NCBI RefSeq assembly: GCF_001043975.1
Contig: NZ_LABY01000017.1
Coordinates: 17,325-81,324 of the forward strand
Length of the DNA stretch: 64,000 bases
Source of the DNA: Methylobacterium variabile
GTDB lineage: Bacteria > Pseudomonadota > Alphaproteobacteria > Rhizobiales > Beijerinckiaceae
Direction: 5' to 3'
Shown here piece by piece: positions 1 through 8,606 of this stretch. Numbering within the stretch: position 1 is the stretch's first letter; every line of letters starts with the position of its first letter. The translations under genes and the position numbers were made by a program. The notes under the pieces were generated by a model. That model was not told where the DNA came from and ran no database searches. It saw only the letters and a program-made list of their open reading frames with translations.

Positions 1-1270
1 GCAGCACGGCGATCAGGGCCGGCAGCAGGGTGAGGGAGAACAGGTAGGCGACGATCATGCCGACGCCGGCGATCAGGCCGAGTTCCGACACGCCGCGGAA
101 ATCGGTCGGCAGGAACGAGAAGAAGCCGGCGAGCAGCGACACCGCCGCCAGCGTCAGCGACCAGCCGACGCCGCGGGCCGCCGAGCGGATCGCCCGGACG
201 AGGTCCGACTCGGCGAAGCGGTCGGCGCGGTAGCGTACCGCGAACTGGATGCCGAAATCGATGCCGAGGCCGACGAACAGGGCCGCGAAGGCGACCGAGA
301 TCGGGTTCAGCTCCCCGACCATCAGGAGGCCGAGGGCGGCGGTGACGACGAGCCCTGCGAAGGTGGTGACGAGCACCGCGACGACGAGGCTGCCCGAGCG
401 CAGCGCCAGCCACAGGAACAGCACGATGGCGCCGCCGGTGACCGAGTAGTTCAGCGCCGCGTCGTCGGCGAGCGTCGCGAACTCGTCGTCCGCCACCGCG
501 ACCTGGCCGGTGAGGCGCACCCGCACCCCGTTGGCCTCGGTCAGGCCGAGATTGCGGGCCGTGTCGCGGATCAGCTGGGTCGCCTTCTCGCCCGGCTGGA
601 GGGCGTCGTAGTCGAGCACCGGCTGGGCGATGACGAAGCGGCGCAGGTCGCTCGGCTCGGCCTTGCCGCCCGCGAGCAGCAGTTGCCACGAGAGCTGGGC
701 CGGCTCGCCCTTGAGCACCTTGTCGAAAACCTCCTTCATCTGGCCCATCGGGCCGACGAGGTCGTCGGGCTTGGCCTGGCCGGCCTTCACGCCCTGGGCG
801 CCCATCACCATGGCCTGCATGATGCCGCGCAGGGACGGGTCCGCCGCCAGCGGCCCGAGCAGGCCCTGCTGCTGGACCAGCTTCTCGGTGGTCTGCTCCA
901 GCTCCTTCTGGGGCATCAGCAGCAGGCCGTTCTTGTCGAAGAACGGGCCGCCATCCGGCCGGTAGACCACCGGCAGCAGGTCCTTGTGCGAGGACAGGGC
1001 CTGGGTGAGGCGGTTGGCGGCTTCCTCGGCCTGCTCCGGCGTCCGGCCGTCGATCACCGCGACGAGCAGGTTGCTGCGCTGCGGGAAGGTCTTCTCGAAC
1101 TGGATCTCGTCCTGCCGCCAGGGCACGTCGGACGTGATCAGGCGCTCGACGTCGGTGTTGATGCGGAAGAGATGCGCCGCCGTGACGGCGCTCGCGACGG
1201 TGAGCAGCAGCGCGGCCACGATGACGAGCCAGCGCCGGTGTACGGAAAACGCCACGAGCCGTTCGATCAC
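1..1270 (-). CDS. hpnN: Hopanoid-associated RND transporter HpnN (partial, 3' end beyond left edge)
   Basis: The first 423 codons of an MMPL/RND-type transporter read leftwards off the window. The start is a GTG at 1270, giving VIERLVAFSVHRRW and then a hydrophobic helix (about residues 12-32). A large soluble periplasmic loop follows. From about residue 270 a run of membrane segments includes NPISVAFAALFVGLGIDFG, the conserved GLGIDF-type motif of this family. HpnN proteins are usually about 850-890 residues, so roughly half is visible. Known role: HpnN moves hopanoids from the inner to the outer membrane in Rhodopseudomonas and Burkholderia. The divergent ispH-hpnH genes next door support this name over a generic MMPL transporter. 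Confidence 0.85.
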   Translation of the reverse strand, partial: MIERLVAFSVHRRWLVIVAALLLTVASAVTAAHLFRINTDVERLITSDVPWRQDEIQFEKTFPQRSNLLVAVIDGRTPEQAEEAANRLTQALSSHKDLLPVVYRPDGGPFFDKNGLLLMPQKELEQTTEKLVQQQGLLGPLAADPSLRGIMQAMVMGAQGVKAGQAKPDDLVGPMGQMKEVFDKVLKGEPAQLSWQLLLAGGKAEPSDLRRFVIAQPVLDYDALQPGEKATQLIRDTARNLGLTEANGVRVRLTGQVAVADDEFATLADDAALNYSVTGGAIVLFLWLALRSGSLVVAVLVTTFAGLVVTAALGLLMVGELNPISVAFAALFVGLGIDFGIQFAVRYRADRFAESDLVRAIRSAARGVGWSLTLAAVSLLAGFFSFLPTDFRGVSELGLIAGVGMIVAYLFSLTLLPALIAVL

Positions 1271-1702
1271 GATGCGAAGCCTGCCTCTTGCTCTCGAGAC
1301 GCGCGGCGGATCCGGGCGGATCGCGACGGCCCCTGAAATCCCTGGATCGCACCGGCACGACCCACCGGGACAGCGACATCCCGCGCGAGTCCGCGCCGGC
1401 CGGGACCAACATAGCGCGCGGTGCAGCGACGCCCATGGTCACGGCACGCATCGGCGGCACGGCCCGGCTGGCGGACGCACCGGAACGCGCGTCCGTGGCG
1501 CGCTAGGTAGTGACCCGCAGGCCCGATTGCAACGCGTTGGCCCGAAACGGATCCCCGGCCCGCCGGGGTCCGCCGCGCGTCCCCGGCCGGGCGAGCTCGG
1601 CTTTACGAGGCCGCGGCCCTGGCCTTAAACCTCGCAGCCGGGAGCGTTTTGCCCGCGGGGGCGGAGCCCGGGACGGGGTCGCAGCGAGGGGGACGGGGCT
1701 CG
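1271..1702. other. Divergent intergenic region hpnN / ispH
   Basis: These 432 bases separate the diverging starts of hpnN and ispH and should hold the promoters of both. I see no convincing -35/-10 pair and no coding signal. The only notable sequence is a purine-rich stretch (AGGGGGACGGGG, about 1687-1698) just before the ispH GTG, which can serve as a ribosome binding site. Confidence 0.5.
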
Positions 1703-2653
1703 GTGGAGGGTAGGCAGGAGAACGGGCTCGACCTCGTGCTGGCCCAGCCCAGGGGCTTCTGCGCCGGAGTGGTGCGGGCGGTCGAGATCGTCGAGCGCGC
1801 GCTCGCCCGGGGCGACGGGCCGGTCTACGTGCGCCACGAGATCGTCCACAACGGCCGCGTCGTCGCCGACCTCAGGGCCAAGGGGGCCCGCTTCGTCGAG
1901 AGCCTCGACGCGGTGCCGGACGGCGCCACTACGATCTTCTCGGCCCACGGCGTCTCGCGGGCGGTGGAGGCGGAAGCCGAGCGCCGCAGGCTTCCGGTCA
2001 TCGACGCCACCTGCCCGCTGGTGGCCAAGGTGCACGGGGAGGGCCGGCGCTACGCCGCGCAGGGACGCACCGTGATCCTGGTGGGACATGCCGGCCACGC
2101 CGAGGTCGAGGGGACCCTCGGGCAGATCGACGGGCCGGTGCTCCTCGTCGGCAGCGTCGCCGAGGCCGAGGCCCTGGACCTGCCGGCGGAGGCGCGCCTC
2201 GCCTACGTCACGCAGACGACCCTCAGCGTCGACGACACCCGGGCGATCATCGCGACCCTGCGCCGGCGCTTCCCCGACCTCGTCGGCCCCGAGACCCGGG
2301 ACATCTGCTACGCGACCCAGAACCGCCAGGCCGCCGTGCGGGCGCTGGCGGAGATCGCCGACCTGATCCTGGTGGTGGGGGCCCGCAACTCGTCGAACTG
2401 CAACCGCCTGCGGGAGATCGCCGCCGAGGCGGGCCGGCCGAGCCACCTCGTCGAGGGGGCGGAGGACCTGGCGGCCCTCGATCTCGCCGGGGCCCGCACG
2501 CTCGGTCTCACCGCCGGCGCCTCGACCCCGGAGGTGGTGATCGCGGAGGTGATTGCTGCGCTGCAGCGTCGCACCCCCCTGAGGATCTCGACCCTGCCGG
2601 GTATCATTGAGAGCGCGAGCTTCCCGCTGCCGTCGAGTTTGGGCCACACTTAG
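1703..2653 (+). CDS. ispH: 4-hydroxy-3-methylbut-2-enyl diphosphate reductase (IspH)
   Basis: IspH catalyses the last step of the MEP pathway: HMBPP is reduced to IPP and DMAPP, the precursors of squalene and hopanoids. The three cysteines that bind the [4Fe-4S] cluster are visible: C20 in [10 protein letters not shown]104 in DATCPLV and C233 in NSSNCNRL. So are the substrate-binding histidines in HEIVHNG (H49) and FSAHG (H82). I chose the GTG at 1703 (316 aa), which matches the family length of about 310; an upstream TTG at 1649 would add 18 low-complexity residues. It lies about 100 bases before hpnH on the same strand, pairing isoprenoid supply with hopanoid tailoring. Confidence 0.93.
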   Translation: MEGRQENGLDLVLAQPRGFCAGVVRAVEIVERALARGDGPVYVRHEIVHNGRVVADLRAKGARFVESLDAVPDGATTIFSAHGVSRAVEAEAERRRLPVIDATCPLVAKVHGEGRRYAAQGRTVILVGHAGHAEVEGTLGQIDGPVLLVGSVAEAEALDLPAEARLAYVTQTTLSVDDTRAIIATLRRRFPDLVGPETRDICYATQNRQAAVRALAEIADLILVVGARNSSNCNRLREIAAEAGRPSHLVEGAEDLAALDLAGARTLGLTAGASTPEVVIAEVIAALQRRTPLRISTLPGIIESASFPLPSSLGHT

Positions 2654-2740
2654 ACCCTTTCGAACCTAGCTTGCTGGAAATCCGCCACTTTTCGCGCTAA
2701 TCAGCCCGCTTGGCACAGCGTTTGATACGAACCACGACAC

Positions 2741-2746
2741 AAGGAG
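2741..2746 (+). promoter_or_regulatory. Ribosome binding site that fixes the hpnH start
   Basis: AAGGAG lies 8 bases before the TTG at 2755. The protein from that TTG (LGIPLRYVAKIGGYILKQH) matches the usual HpnH amino terminus. The frame also has an upstream TTG at 2710, but that has no comparable site. Confidence 0.7.
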
Positions 2747-2754
2747 CCTTGGTC

Positions 2755-3909
2755 TTGGGCATTCCGCTACGGTACGTCGCGAAGATCGGCGGCTACATTC
2801 TCAAGCAGCACATCACCGGGCGCAAGCGCTACCCGCTGGTGATGATGATGGAACCGCTGTTCCGGTGCAATCTCGCCTGCGCGGGATGCGGCAAGATCGA
2901 TTATCCGGACGAGATCCTCAACAAGCGTCTGCCGGTCGACGAAGCACTCGAGTCGGTCCGCGAGTGCGGCGCACCGGTCGTCGTCATCGCGGGTGGCGAG
3001 CCGCTGCTGCACAAGGACTTGCCGCAGATCGTCGAGGGCATCATCGCCCAGAAGAAGTTCGCGATCGTCTGCACCAACGCGCTGCTGCTCGAGAAGAAGA
3101 TCGCGCAGTACAAGCCGAGCCCGTACTTCACCTGGTCGATCCATCTCGATGGCGACAAGGAGATGCACGACCAGTCGGTGTGCCAGCGCGGCGTCTACGA
3201 CAAGGCGGTGGCGGCGATCCAGAAGGCCAAGGAGATGGGCTTCCGGGTCACGATCAACTGCACCTTCTTCAACAACTCCTCGGCCGACAAGATCGCCGAC
3301 TTCTTCGACAGCGTGACCCGGATGGGCATCGACGGCATCACCGTCTCCCCCGGCTACGCCTACGAGCGCGCGCCCGACCAGCAGCACTTCCTCAACCGCC
3401 GGGCGACCAAGGACCTGTTCCGCGGCGTGTTCCGCCTCGGCAAGGAGAAGGGCCGCGAGAAGTGGACCTTCCAGCAGTCCGGCCTGTTCCTGGACTTCCT
3501 GGCCGGCAACCAGACCTACCACTGCACCCCGTGGGGCAACCCGACCCGCACGGTCTTCGGCTGGCAGAAGCCGTGCTACCTGCTCGGCGAGGGCTACGCC
3601 AAGACCTTCAAGGAGCTGATGGAGACCACGGACTGGGACGCCTACGGCACCGGCAACTACGAGAAGTGCGCCGACTGCATGGTGCACTCGGGCTACGAGG
3701 CCTCCTCGGTGGTCGACTCGGTGAAGAAGCCGTGGAAGCCGCTGGTCTACGCGATGCGCGGCATCAAGACCGAGGGCGAGATGGCCCCCGAGATCTCGCT
3801 CGAGAACCAGCGCCCGGCCGAGTTCGTGTTCTCACGCAACGTCGCGCAGAAGCTCTCCGAGATCCGGGACGCCAAGGCCGACGCCAAGAAGCGCGCGACA
3901 GCGGCCTAA
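2755..3909 (+). CDS. hpnH: Hopanoid biosynthesis radical SAM protein HpnH
   Basis: HpnH is a radical SAM enzyme that adds the 5'-deoxyadenosyl group to diploptene to give adenosylhopane, the first step in making extended C35 hopanoids. The CX3CX2C cluster motif is at residues 38, 42 and 45 (LFRCNLACAGCGK). The GGEPLLH SAM-binding segment and a cysteine-rich carboxy end (CADCMVHSGYE) are present. The 384 residues fit the family. The start is the TTG at 2755, set by an AAGGAG eight bases upstream. The last 78 bases are overlapped from the other strand by hpnG, whose product is thought to act on the HpnH product. Confidence 0.95.
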   Translation: MGIPLRYVAKIGGYILKQHITGRKRYPLVMMMEPLFRCNLACAGCGKIDYPDEILNKRLPVDEALESVRECGAPVVVIAGGEPLLHKDLPQIVEGIIAQKKFAIVCTNALLLEKKIAQYKPSPYFTWSIHLDGDKEMHDQSVCQRGVYDKAVAAIQKAKEMGFRVTINCTFFNNSSADKIADFFDSVTRMGIDGITVSPGYAYERAPDQQHFLNRRATKDLFRGVFRLGKEKGREKWTFQQSGLFLDFLAGNQTYHCTPWGNPTRTVFGWQKPCYLLGEGYAKTFKELMETTDWDAYGTGNYEKCADCMVHSGYEASSVVDSVKKPWKPLVYAMRGIKTEGEMAPEISLENQRPAEFVFSRNVAQKLSEIRDAKADAKKRATAA

Positions 3910-4572
3910 CGCGGCGAACGCCGCCGACGAATCGCGGGCGAGGCGCACCAGCCCGCCCACGGTGGCCGAGCGGCGCGCCAGAGCCGCCAGGACGGCGAGG
4001 ATGTCGGGCTCGCCGTCCGGCTTGAGGGCCTTGGCGATCGCCGCTGGCAGGGCGCGGTCGGCGGGGTCGCACACCACCCGCACGGCGCAGAACGGCAGGC
4101 CGTGCGCCTCCGCGAAGGCGGCCGCGACGTGGGATTCCATGTCGACCGCCGCGGCGCCGGTCTCGGCCCGCAGAACCGCCTTGGCGTGCGGCGACAGTAC
4201 CGCCGCCTCCACCCCGGCGAGATCCGCCCTGACGACCCGCGTCGGCGCGTCCGCGAGCCGGCGGGCAAGGGCGTCCACGACCTCCGCACGGGCCGCGGTG
4301 CGCCGTCCGCCCGCCACGACCCCGGTCGCCACCACGACGTCGCCCGGCGCCAGGTCCGGATCGAGCCCGCCGGCGATGCCGATGCTCATCACCGCCCGGC
4401 AGCCCGGCGCCGCACGACCGTTGAGCAGATCCCGCAGCCGCTCCGGGTTGCCCCCGGCCCCGACCGTCGCCACGCCGGGCCCGGCAGCCAGCCGCGCCTC
4501 GCGGGCGAGGCCCGTGACGGCCAGGACGGGATGGGGCCCGTTCGGACCAGTGGTGTCCTCGACGACGATCAT
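3832..4572 (-). CDS. hpnG: Hopanoid-associated phosphorylase / adenosylhopane nucleosidase HpnG
   Basis: This is a 246-residue member of the purine nucleoside phosphorylase / MTA-SAH nucleosidase fold. VMSIGIAGGLDPDLAPGDVVVAT and AAAVDMESHVAAAFAEAHGLPFCAVRVVCD are diagnostic: the first is the phosphate/ribose-binding glycine segment, the second holds the VDMES ribose-binding motif. HpnG removes adenine from adenosylhopane to give ribosylhopane. It runs antiparallel to hpnH, and its last 26 codons lie opposite the hpnH 3' end. This convergent overlap is unusual for two steps of one pathway, so expression of one could affect the other. Confidence 0.88.
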   Translation of the reverse strand: MIVVEDTTGPNGPHPVLAVTGLAREARLAAGPGVATVGAGGNPERLRDLLNGRAAPGCRAVMSIGIAGGLDPDLAPGDVVVATGVVAGGRRTAARAEVVDALARRLADAPTRVVRADLAGVEAAVLSPHAKAVLRAETGAAAVDMESHVAAAFAEAHGLPFCAVRVVCDPADRALPAAIAKALKPDGEPDILAVLAALARRSATVGGLVRLARDSSAAFAALGRCRALLGVGLGVPDLGELLRDVA

Positions 4573-5219
4573 GCGGGGCTCGGGGTGTCTCGGTGGGGGA
4601 GGCTGGTCAGCAGGGCATCCCTCATACCAAACTGGGTGAGGCGGGCGTGTGGCGCCGGTGACACGGGTCGCGCCGGTGGATCAGGGCAGTGCCCGACGGG
4701 GTGGACGCTGCATCGTGGCGGACCGCGGCTGCCGAGACGGACGCCCGGGCGTAGGATCAGACAGTCTCGTAGAACAGGACTCGCCCTTCGGGCCGCATCT
4801 GCTGCAGGCAGCCGACATCGGCGACGTTCGCGGTCAGCAGGGCGCAGCCGAGCTGGCCGGCCTGGAAGAAGAGCGTGCAGTCGAGCAGGGCCTTCCTGCG
4901 CCTATTCCCGGCGTAGCCTTGAAGGCGGCACAGGATGCCGGCGTAGACGGCGGCGTCGGCCATCGCATCCTGCGTGGGCGTGTACAGGCGATGCGCGGGG
5001 ATGCCGTGGCCTTCCCGCCCCTTGTAAAACAATTAGGCGCTTTCGTTTGACGACGCCGATCGCACTCGCAACGGCGACGGGCCTCTCTCCAGTCGCACCG
5101 CGGCACGGGCGCCGCCCTCGGGGTGTAGAAGGTTCGTTGCGAAAGACCCGGTTAAGCTTGGGTGCGAAGAAGGGATCGCCGGTCACGGCACCTTCGCACC
5201 CTTATGCCGCAGGACCGTC
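4573..5219. other. Intergenic region holding a PIN-domain remnant
   Basis: This is 647 bases between hpnG and the next membrane protein. Apart from the decayed PIN-domain frame at 4757-5032, I see no gene. The stretch 4573-4756 shows nothing recognisable. The part just before 5220 should carry the promoter of the membrane protein, but no clear consensus is visible. Confidence 0.5.
4757..5032 (-). pseudogene. Remnant of a PIN-domain (VapC-like) toxin
   Basis: The frame encodes about 91 residues resembling the carboxy-terminal two thirds of PIN-domain RNases: MADAAVYAGILCRLQG, then RRKALLDCTLFFQAGQLGCALLTANVADV, ending RPEGRVLFYE. In intact relatives the middle is roughly LNDALIAATA...LLTRNVADF, with acidic metal ligands. 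Here the first Asp pair is degraded (LLDCTLFF). The amino-terminal half with the first catalytic Asp is missing: the codon before the only possible start (TTG at 5032) is TAA. No antitoxin gene adjoins it. I infer a dead toxin fragment; the family call rests on memory of the motif pattern. Confidence 0.45.
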
Positions 5220-6446
5220 ATGCACCGCACCTCCGAGGACAACCGCAACCGGGCGCTCGCATTCCTCGCCGGGCTCGGCGCCCTCGCGCTCCTGGGCCTC
5301 CTGATCCTGCGGGGCGCCTTGCGCGATCCGGGCCTCAACTCGCACGGGGCGCTGGCGGACGCCTTCCTGCACGGACGGCTGTGGGTCGAGAGCTGTCCGG
5401 AGATCGACTGCGCCCTGTTCCAGGGCCGGACCTACGTGATCTTCCCGCCGCTGCCGGCCGTGGTGGCGCTGCCCTTCGTGGCCGTGTTCGGCTTCCCCGG
5501 CTTCAAGGGCTTCGTGCTCCTCGCCCTGGCGCTGGCGGGCTTGAGCCTGTGGGCCTGGCACCGGATCTTCCGGGCGCTCGACGTCGAGGATGCCGACGCG
5601 TTCTGGCTCTTGGCGGCGATCGCCTTCGCGAGCCCGCTGTTCCAGGTCACCCTGCGGTCGGAAGGGGTGTGGTTCTACGCCCAGGCGGTCGGCTTCCTGA
5701 TGACCACCTTGAGCCTGTGGGCGGTGATCTGCCGGCGCTCGCTGCCGCTCGCCGGGCTGTTCGTGGCGCTCGCCTTCCTGTGCCGGCAGATGGCGATCTT
5801 CTATCCGCTGTTCCTGCTCGTCCTGGCGATGCCGCGGGAGGAGGGGTGGCGCGAGACCGCGCGGCGGCTGGTGCGCCCGGTGCTCCTCGCCGGGATCCCG
5901 GTCGTCGCGGCCCTCGTCGCCTACTTCGTCTACAACTACGTCCGCTTCGGCAGCCCGACCGAGACCGGCTACGCCTTCATCCACAATCCCGGCAGCACCG
6001 GCTTCATCTGGCGGCGCATCACCGAGGTCGGGCTGTTCTCGCGCGACTACGTCCTGTTCAACGTCCTCTACCTGTTCCTGCAGGGCATCCACTTCGAGTT
6101 CGGCGGGCCGTACCTGACGCAGCTCACCGGCCTCGACCGCTCCGGGTCGGCCCTCCTGGTGATGTGCCCGTGGCTGCTGCTGGCCTTCTACGCCCGCCTC
6201 GACCGGGCCTTCGCGGCGGGCGCCGTCGTGATCGCGATCATCGCCGGCATCACGCTGTTCTACCACTCGAACGGCGCCGACCAGACCGCCACCCAGCGCT
6301 ACGCCCTCGACTGGCTGCCGATCCTGATCGTGCTGATGCTGAGGGCCGAGCGGCCCCGGGCCTACGCCGCCCTGCCGCTCCTCGTCACCTGGGGCATCCT
6401 CGCCAACGCGGCGGTGACGCTGCTGACGAGCGTCTACAAGGTGTGA
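5220..6446 (+). CDS. Polytopic membrane protein, probable GT-C-type glycosyltransferase
   Basis: These 408 residues have about nine to ten hydrophobic segments, the first at residues 13-31. A long loop after TM1 carries acidic residues (WVESCPEIDCALFQGRTY), as in GT-C (DPM-PMT/ArnT-like) transferases, which keep a catalytic Asp in the first extracytoplasmic loop. No specific family motif is recognisable, so activity is inferred from topology only. It converges on a GtrA gene and a HAD-UbiA gene, overlapping the GtrA end by 13 bases. Those partners suggest it may use a polyprenyl-phosphate-linked sugar as donor. Confidence 0.55.
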   Translation: MHRTSEDNRNRALAFLAGLGALALLGLLILRGALRDPGLNSHGALADAFLHGRLWVESCPEIDCALFQGRTYVIFPPLPAVVALPFVAVFGFPGFKGFVLLALALAGLSLWAWHRIFRALDVEDADAFWLLAAIAFASPLFQVTLRSEGVWFYAQAVGFLMTTLSLWAVICRRSLPLAGLFVALAFLCRQMAIFYPLFLLVLAMPREEGWRETARRLVRPVLLAGIPVVAALVAYFVYNYVRFGSPTETGYAFIHNPGSTGFIWRRITEVGLFSRDYVLFNVLYLFLQGIHFEFGGPYLTQLTGLDRSGSALLVMCPWLLLAFYARLDRAFAAGAVVIAIIAGITLFYHSNGADQTATQRYALDWLPILIVLMLRAERPRAYAALPLLVTWGILANAAVTLLTSVYKV

Positions 6447-6868
6447 GCCCCGGCCGGGGCGTGGCCGCCCCGGCGCACCCCGAAGGTCAGGATCTGGTGG
6501 CCGAAGTAGTTCGACACCGCGCCGGCCGCGATCCCGACGCCGTGGCCGAGCGCCTCGGCCACCGGCAGCGGCAGGGCCGGCAGCACGGCCGTGAGGGCCG
6601 CGATGAGGAGCGTGCTCACCCCCAGCACCACGCCGGCCCCGGCGGCGTTCACCGCGACGAAGACCGCGGCCTGGCGGGGGAGCCGGCCGGTGGCGCCCCG
6701 GAACACGAAGGTCCGGTAGAGCCAGAACCCGGCCGCCATGCCGATCCCGTAGGCGACCAGCATCGAGGCCCAGTACGGCAGCACCCATGACAGGGCGATG
6801 CGGGACAGCCAGTTGATCGCGGCGGCCGAGCCGCCGGCGATCAGGAAGCGGACGACCTCGGGCCGCAT
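6434..6868 (-). CDS. GtrA family membrane protein
   Basis: This is a 144-residue four-helix membrane protein typical of GtrA: VRFLIAGGSAAAINWLSRIALSW at the start, YGIGMAAGFWLYRTFVFRG in the middle and NYFGHQILTFG at the end. GtrA proteins are linked to flipping or handling polyprenyl-phosphate sugars during glycan assembly. Its ATG at 6868 overlaps the TGA of the UbiA-type gene by one base (TGATG), so the two are almost certainly translationally coupled. Confidence 0.8.
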   Translation of the reverse strand: MRPEVVRFLIAGGSAAAINWLSRIALSWVLPYWASMLVAYGIGMAAGFWLYRTFVFRGATGRLPRQAAVFVAVNAAGAGVVLGVSTLLIAALTAVLPALPLPVAEALGHGVGIAAGAVSNYFGHQILTFGVRRGGHAPAGAHTL

Positions 6869-8415
6869 CACCACCCCCAGCCCGGCAGCCCGAAGGCCGC
6901 GACCGCGAAGGAGAGGCCGGCGAAGGCGGCGAGGCTCAGGGACGGCCGGTCCTTGACCGCGAAGGCGACGGGATCGTCGTTGAGCTCGTCGCGCCCGGCC
7001 AGCAGCCAGACCCGGCCCATGAACAGCACCAAGACCGGGGGGAAGGCCCACAGGGCCAGCGGCGCGGAGAGGACCGCGTGCCGGAAGGCCTCGTTGGCGA
7101 GGTAGAGGATGAAGATCACGATGCTGGCGAGGCCCGCGGCGATCCCGAAGGCGAGCACCACCGGCTCGTCCGCCGGGCGGTAGCCGCGCCCCGAGAGCTG
7201 GCCGGTGCGCCCGCGCCTCACCGCCCCGCGCAGCTCGGTGTGGCGCTTGGCGAAGGAGAGCGAGGTGAACAGGAACATCGAGAAGGTCAGGAGCCAGGGC
7301 GACCAGGCCACACCCACCGCCGCGACCCCGATGACGAGCCGCAGGGTGAACAGGCTGCCGAGGACGAGGGCGTCGAGCATCGGCACCCGCTTCAGCGAGA
7401 ACGAGTAGGCCAGGGTCACGGCGAGGTAGGCCAGCACGGCGGCGAGCAGCGCCGGGCCGCCAAGGGCCGCGAGGCCGAGGCCGAGGGCGAGGCCGCCGAC
7501 CATCGCGGCGAGCCCGGTCGCGAGGGGCAGCCGTCCGCTCGCCAGGGGGCGATGGCGCTTCGACCAGTGCGCCCGGTCGTGGGGCAGGTCCCAGAGGTCG
7601 TTGATGAGGTAGCTCGCCGAGGCGACGAGGCCCAGCGCCACGAAGGCCAGCATCGCCTCGGCCCAGGCGCCGGCGCTGCTGGCGAGCCCGCCGAGCAGCA
7701 GGGGTACGAAGACGAGGCCGTTCTTCGCCCACTGGTGCAGCCGCAGGGCCTTGGCCAGCGCCCGCAGGCGCGGCGCGGCGGCGAATTCCTCGGATGGGCG
7801 TCCGCCGGCCCGGGCCGCCCGGGCGACGCCCGCCGGGGTCTCGACCAGGATCACCCGCTGCGCCCGCGCCCAGATCGGCAGGTCGACCGCGGCGTTGCCG
7901 GCATAGTCGAACCCGCGCGGAAACAGGGCGGCGAGGCGCCGGGCCTTGACCTCGCCCTTCAGGTTGACGAGCCCGTCGCTCGACACCGCCCGGTCGAAGA
8001 GCGGGAAGCGCTCGACGATGCGGCGCGCCATCAGTTCGTCGGCCGCGGTGGCGAGCACGATCTCGCGCCCGAGGGTCTTCTGGAGTTCGATGTAGGCCAG
8101 CAGCTCCTCGTTCGCCGGCAGGGTGGCGAAGTCGAGGGCGGCCCGCTCGGCGACCCGGCGCTTGAAATAGGCCCGGCCGCGGGGCAGCCAGGCCAACATC
8201 CAGAACAGCATCAGGACGTTGCGGCGCAGGATCGCCACCACGCCCTCGAGCAGCAGGTCTGTGCGCAGGAGCGTGCCGTCGAGGTCGACGACGAGGGGCA
8301 CCAGCGGGCCCTCGTCCCGCCCCGGGATCGCGGCGGCCGGAACCGGTTCGTCGCGCTCGCGCGCGCGCGGACTTGCCAGGGACGAGCTGGCCAGGGAAGA
8401 ACTCGCCAAGGACAT
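6868..8415 (-). CDS. HAD-UbiA fusion, polyprenyl-phosphate phosphoribosyltransferase-like
   Basis: This 515-residue two-domain protein has an amino-terminal HAD-like phosphatase (residues about 40-210, motif VVDLDGTLLRTD). A UbiA prenyltransferase membrane domain (about 225-510) follows, with the aspartate motif NDLWDLPHDRAHW and the second motif YSFSLKRVPMLDALVLG. UbiA proteins next to GtrA resemble decaprenyl-phosphate 5-phosphoribose synthase (mycobacterial Rv3806c), and a fused phosphatase would fit removal of the 5-phosphate afterwards; that reading is inference. The first 15 residues are a pentapeptide repeat (SLASS) from a 15-nt DNA repeat, so the true start could lie downstream. Confidence 0.78.
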   Translation of the reverse strand: MSLASSSLASSSLASPRARERDEPVPAAAIPGRDEGPLVPLVVDLDGTLLRTDLLLEGVVAILRRNVLMLFWMLAWLPRGRAYFKRRVAERAALDFATLPANEELLAYIELQKTLGREIVLATAADELMARRIVERFPLFDRAVSSDGLVNLKGEVKARRLAALFPRGFDYAGNAAVDLPIWARAQRVILVETPAGVARAARAGGRPSEEFAAAPRLRALAKALRLHQWAKNGLVFVPLLLGGLASSAGAWAEAMLAFVALGLVASASYLINDLWDLPHDRAHWSKRHRPLASGRLPLATGLAAMVGGLALGLGLAALGGPALLAAVLAYLAVTLAYSFSLKRVPMLDALVLGSLFTLRLVIGVAAVGVAWSPWLLTFSMFLFTSLSFAKRHTELRGAVRRGRTGQLSGRGYRPADEPVVLAFGIAAGLASIVIFILYLANEAFRHAVLSAPLALWAFPPVLVLFMGRVWLLAGRDELNDDPVAFAVKDRPSLSLAAFAGLSFAVAAFGLPGWGW

Positions 8416-8416
8416 C
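8372..8416. repeat. 15-nt tandem repeat, 3 units, at the UbiA gene start
   Basis: The units on the plus strand are CTTGCCAGGGACGAG, CTGGCCAGGGAAGAA and CTCGCCAAGGACATC. They overlap the start codon of the minus-strand gene and encode its SLASS repeats. Confidence 0.75.
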
Positions 8417-8606
8417 GTGTGCGGCCTGCGCTGCTGTGATCTCGGCGCAGGCTACGGCGCGGTGGACGGCGCAAGTCTTAATCGGACCGGAGGCGCGCCG
8501 TCCTTCGTCCGGCAGGATGATCGCCGGGTTGACGCGACCGGCGATATTCGGCGCGATCCCGGCAAGACCCGGTTAATCACGATCGGGGCGGAGAGGCCGG
8601 CGACCT

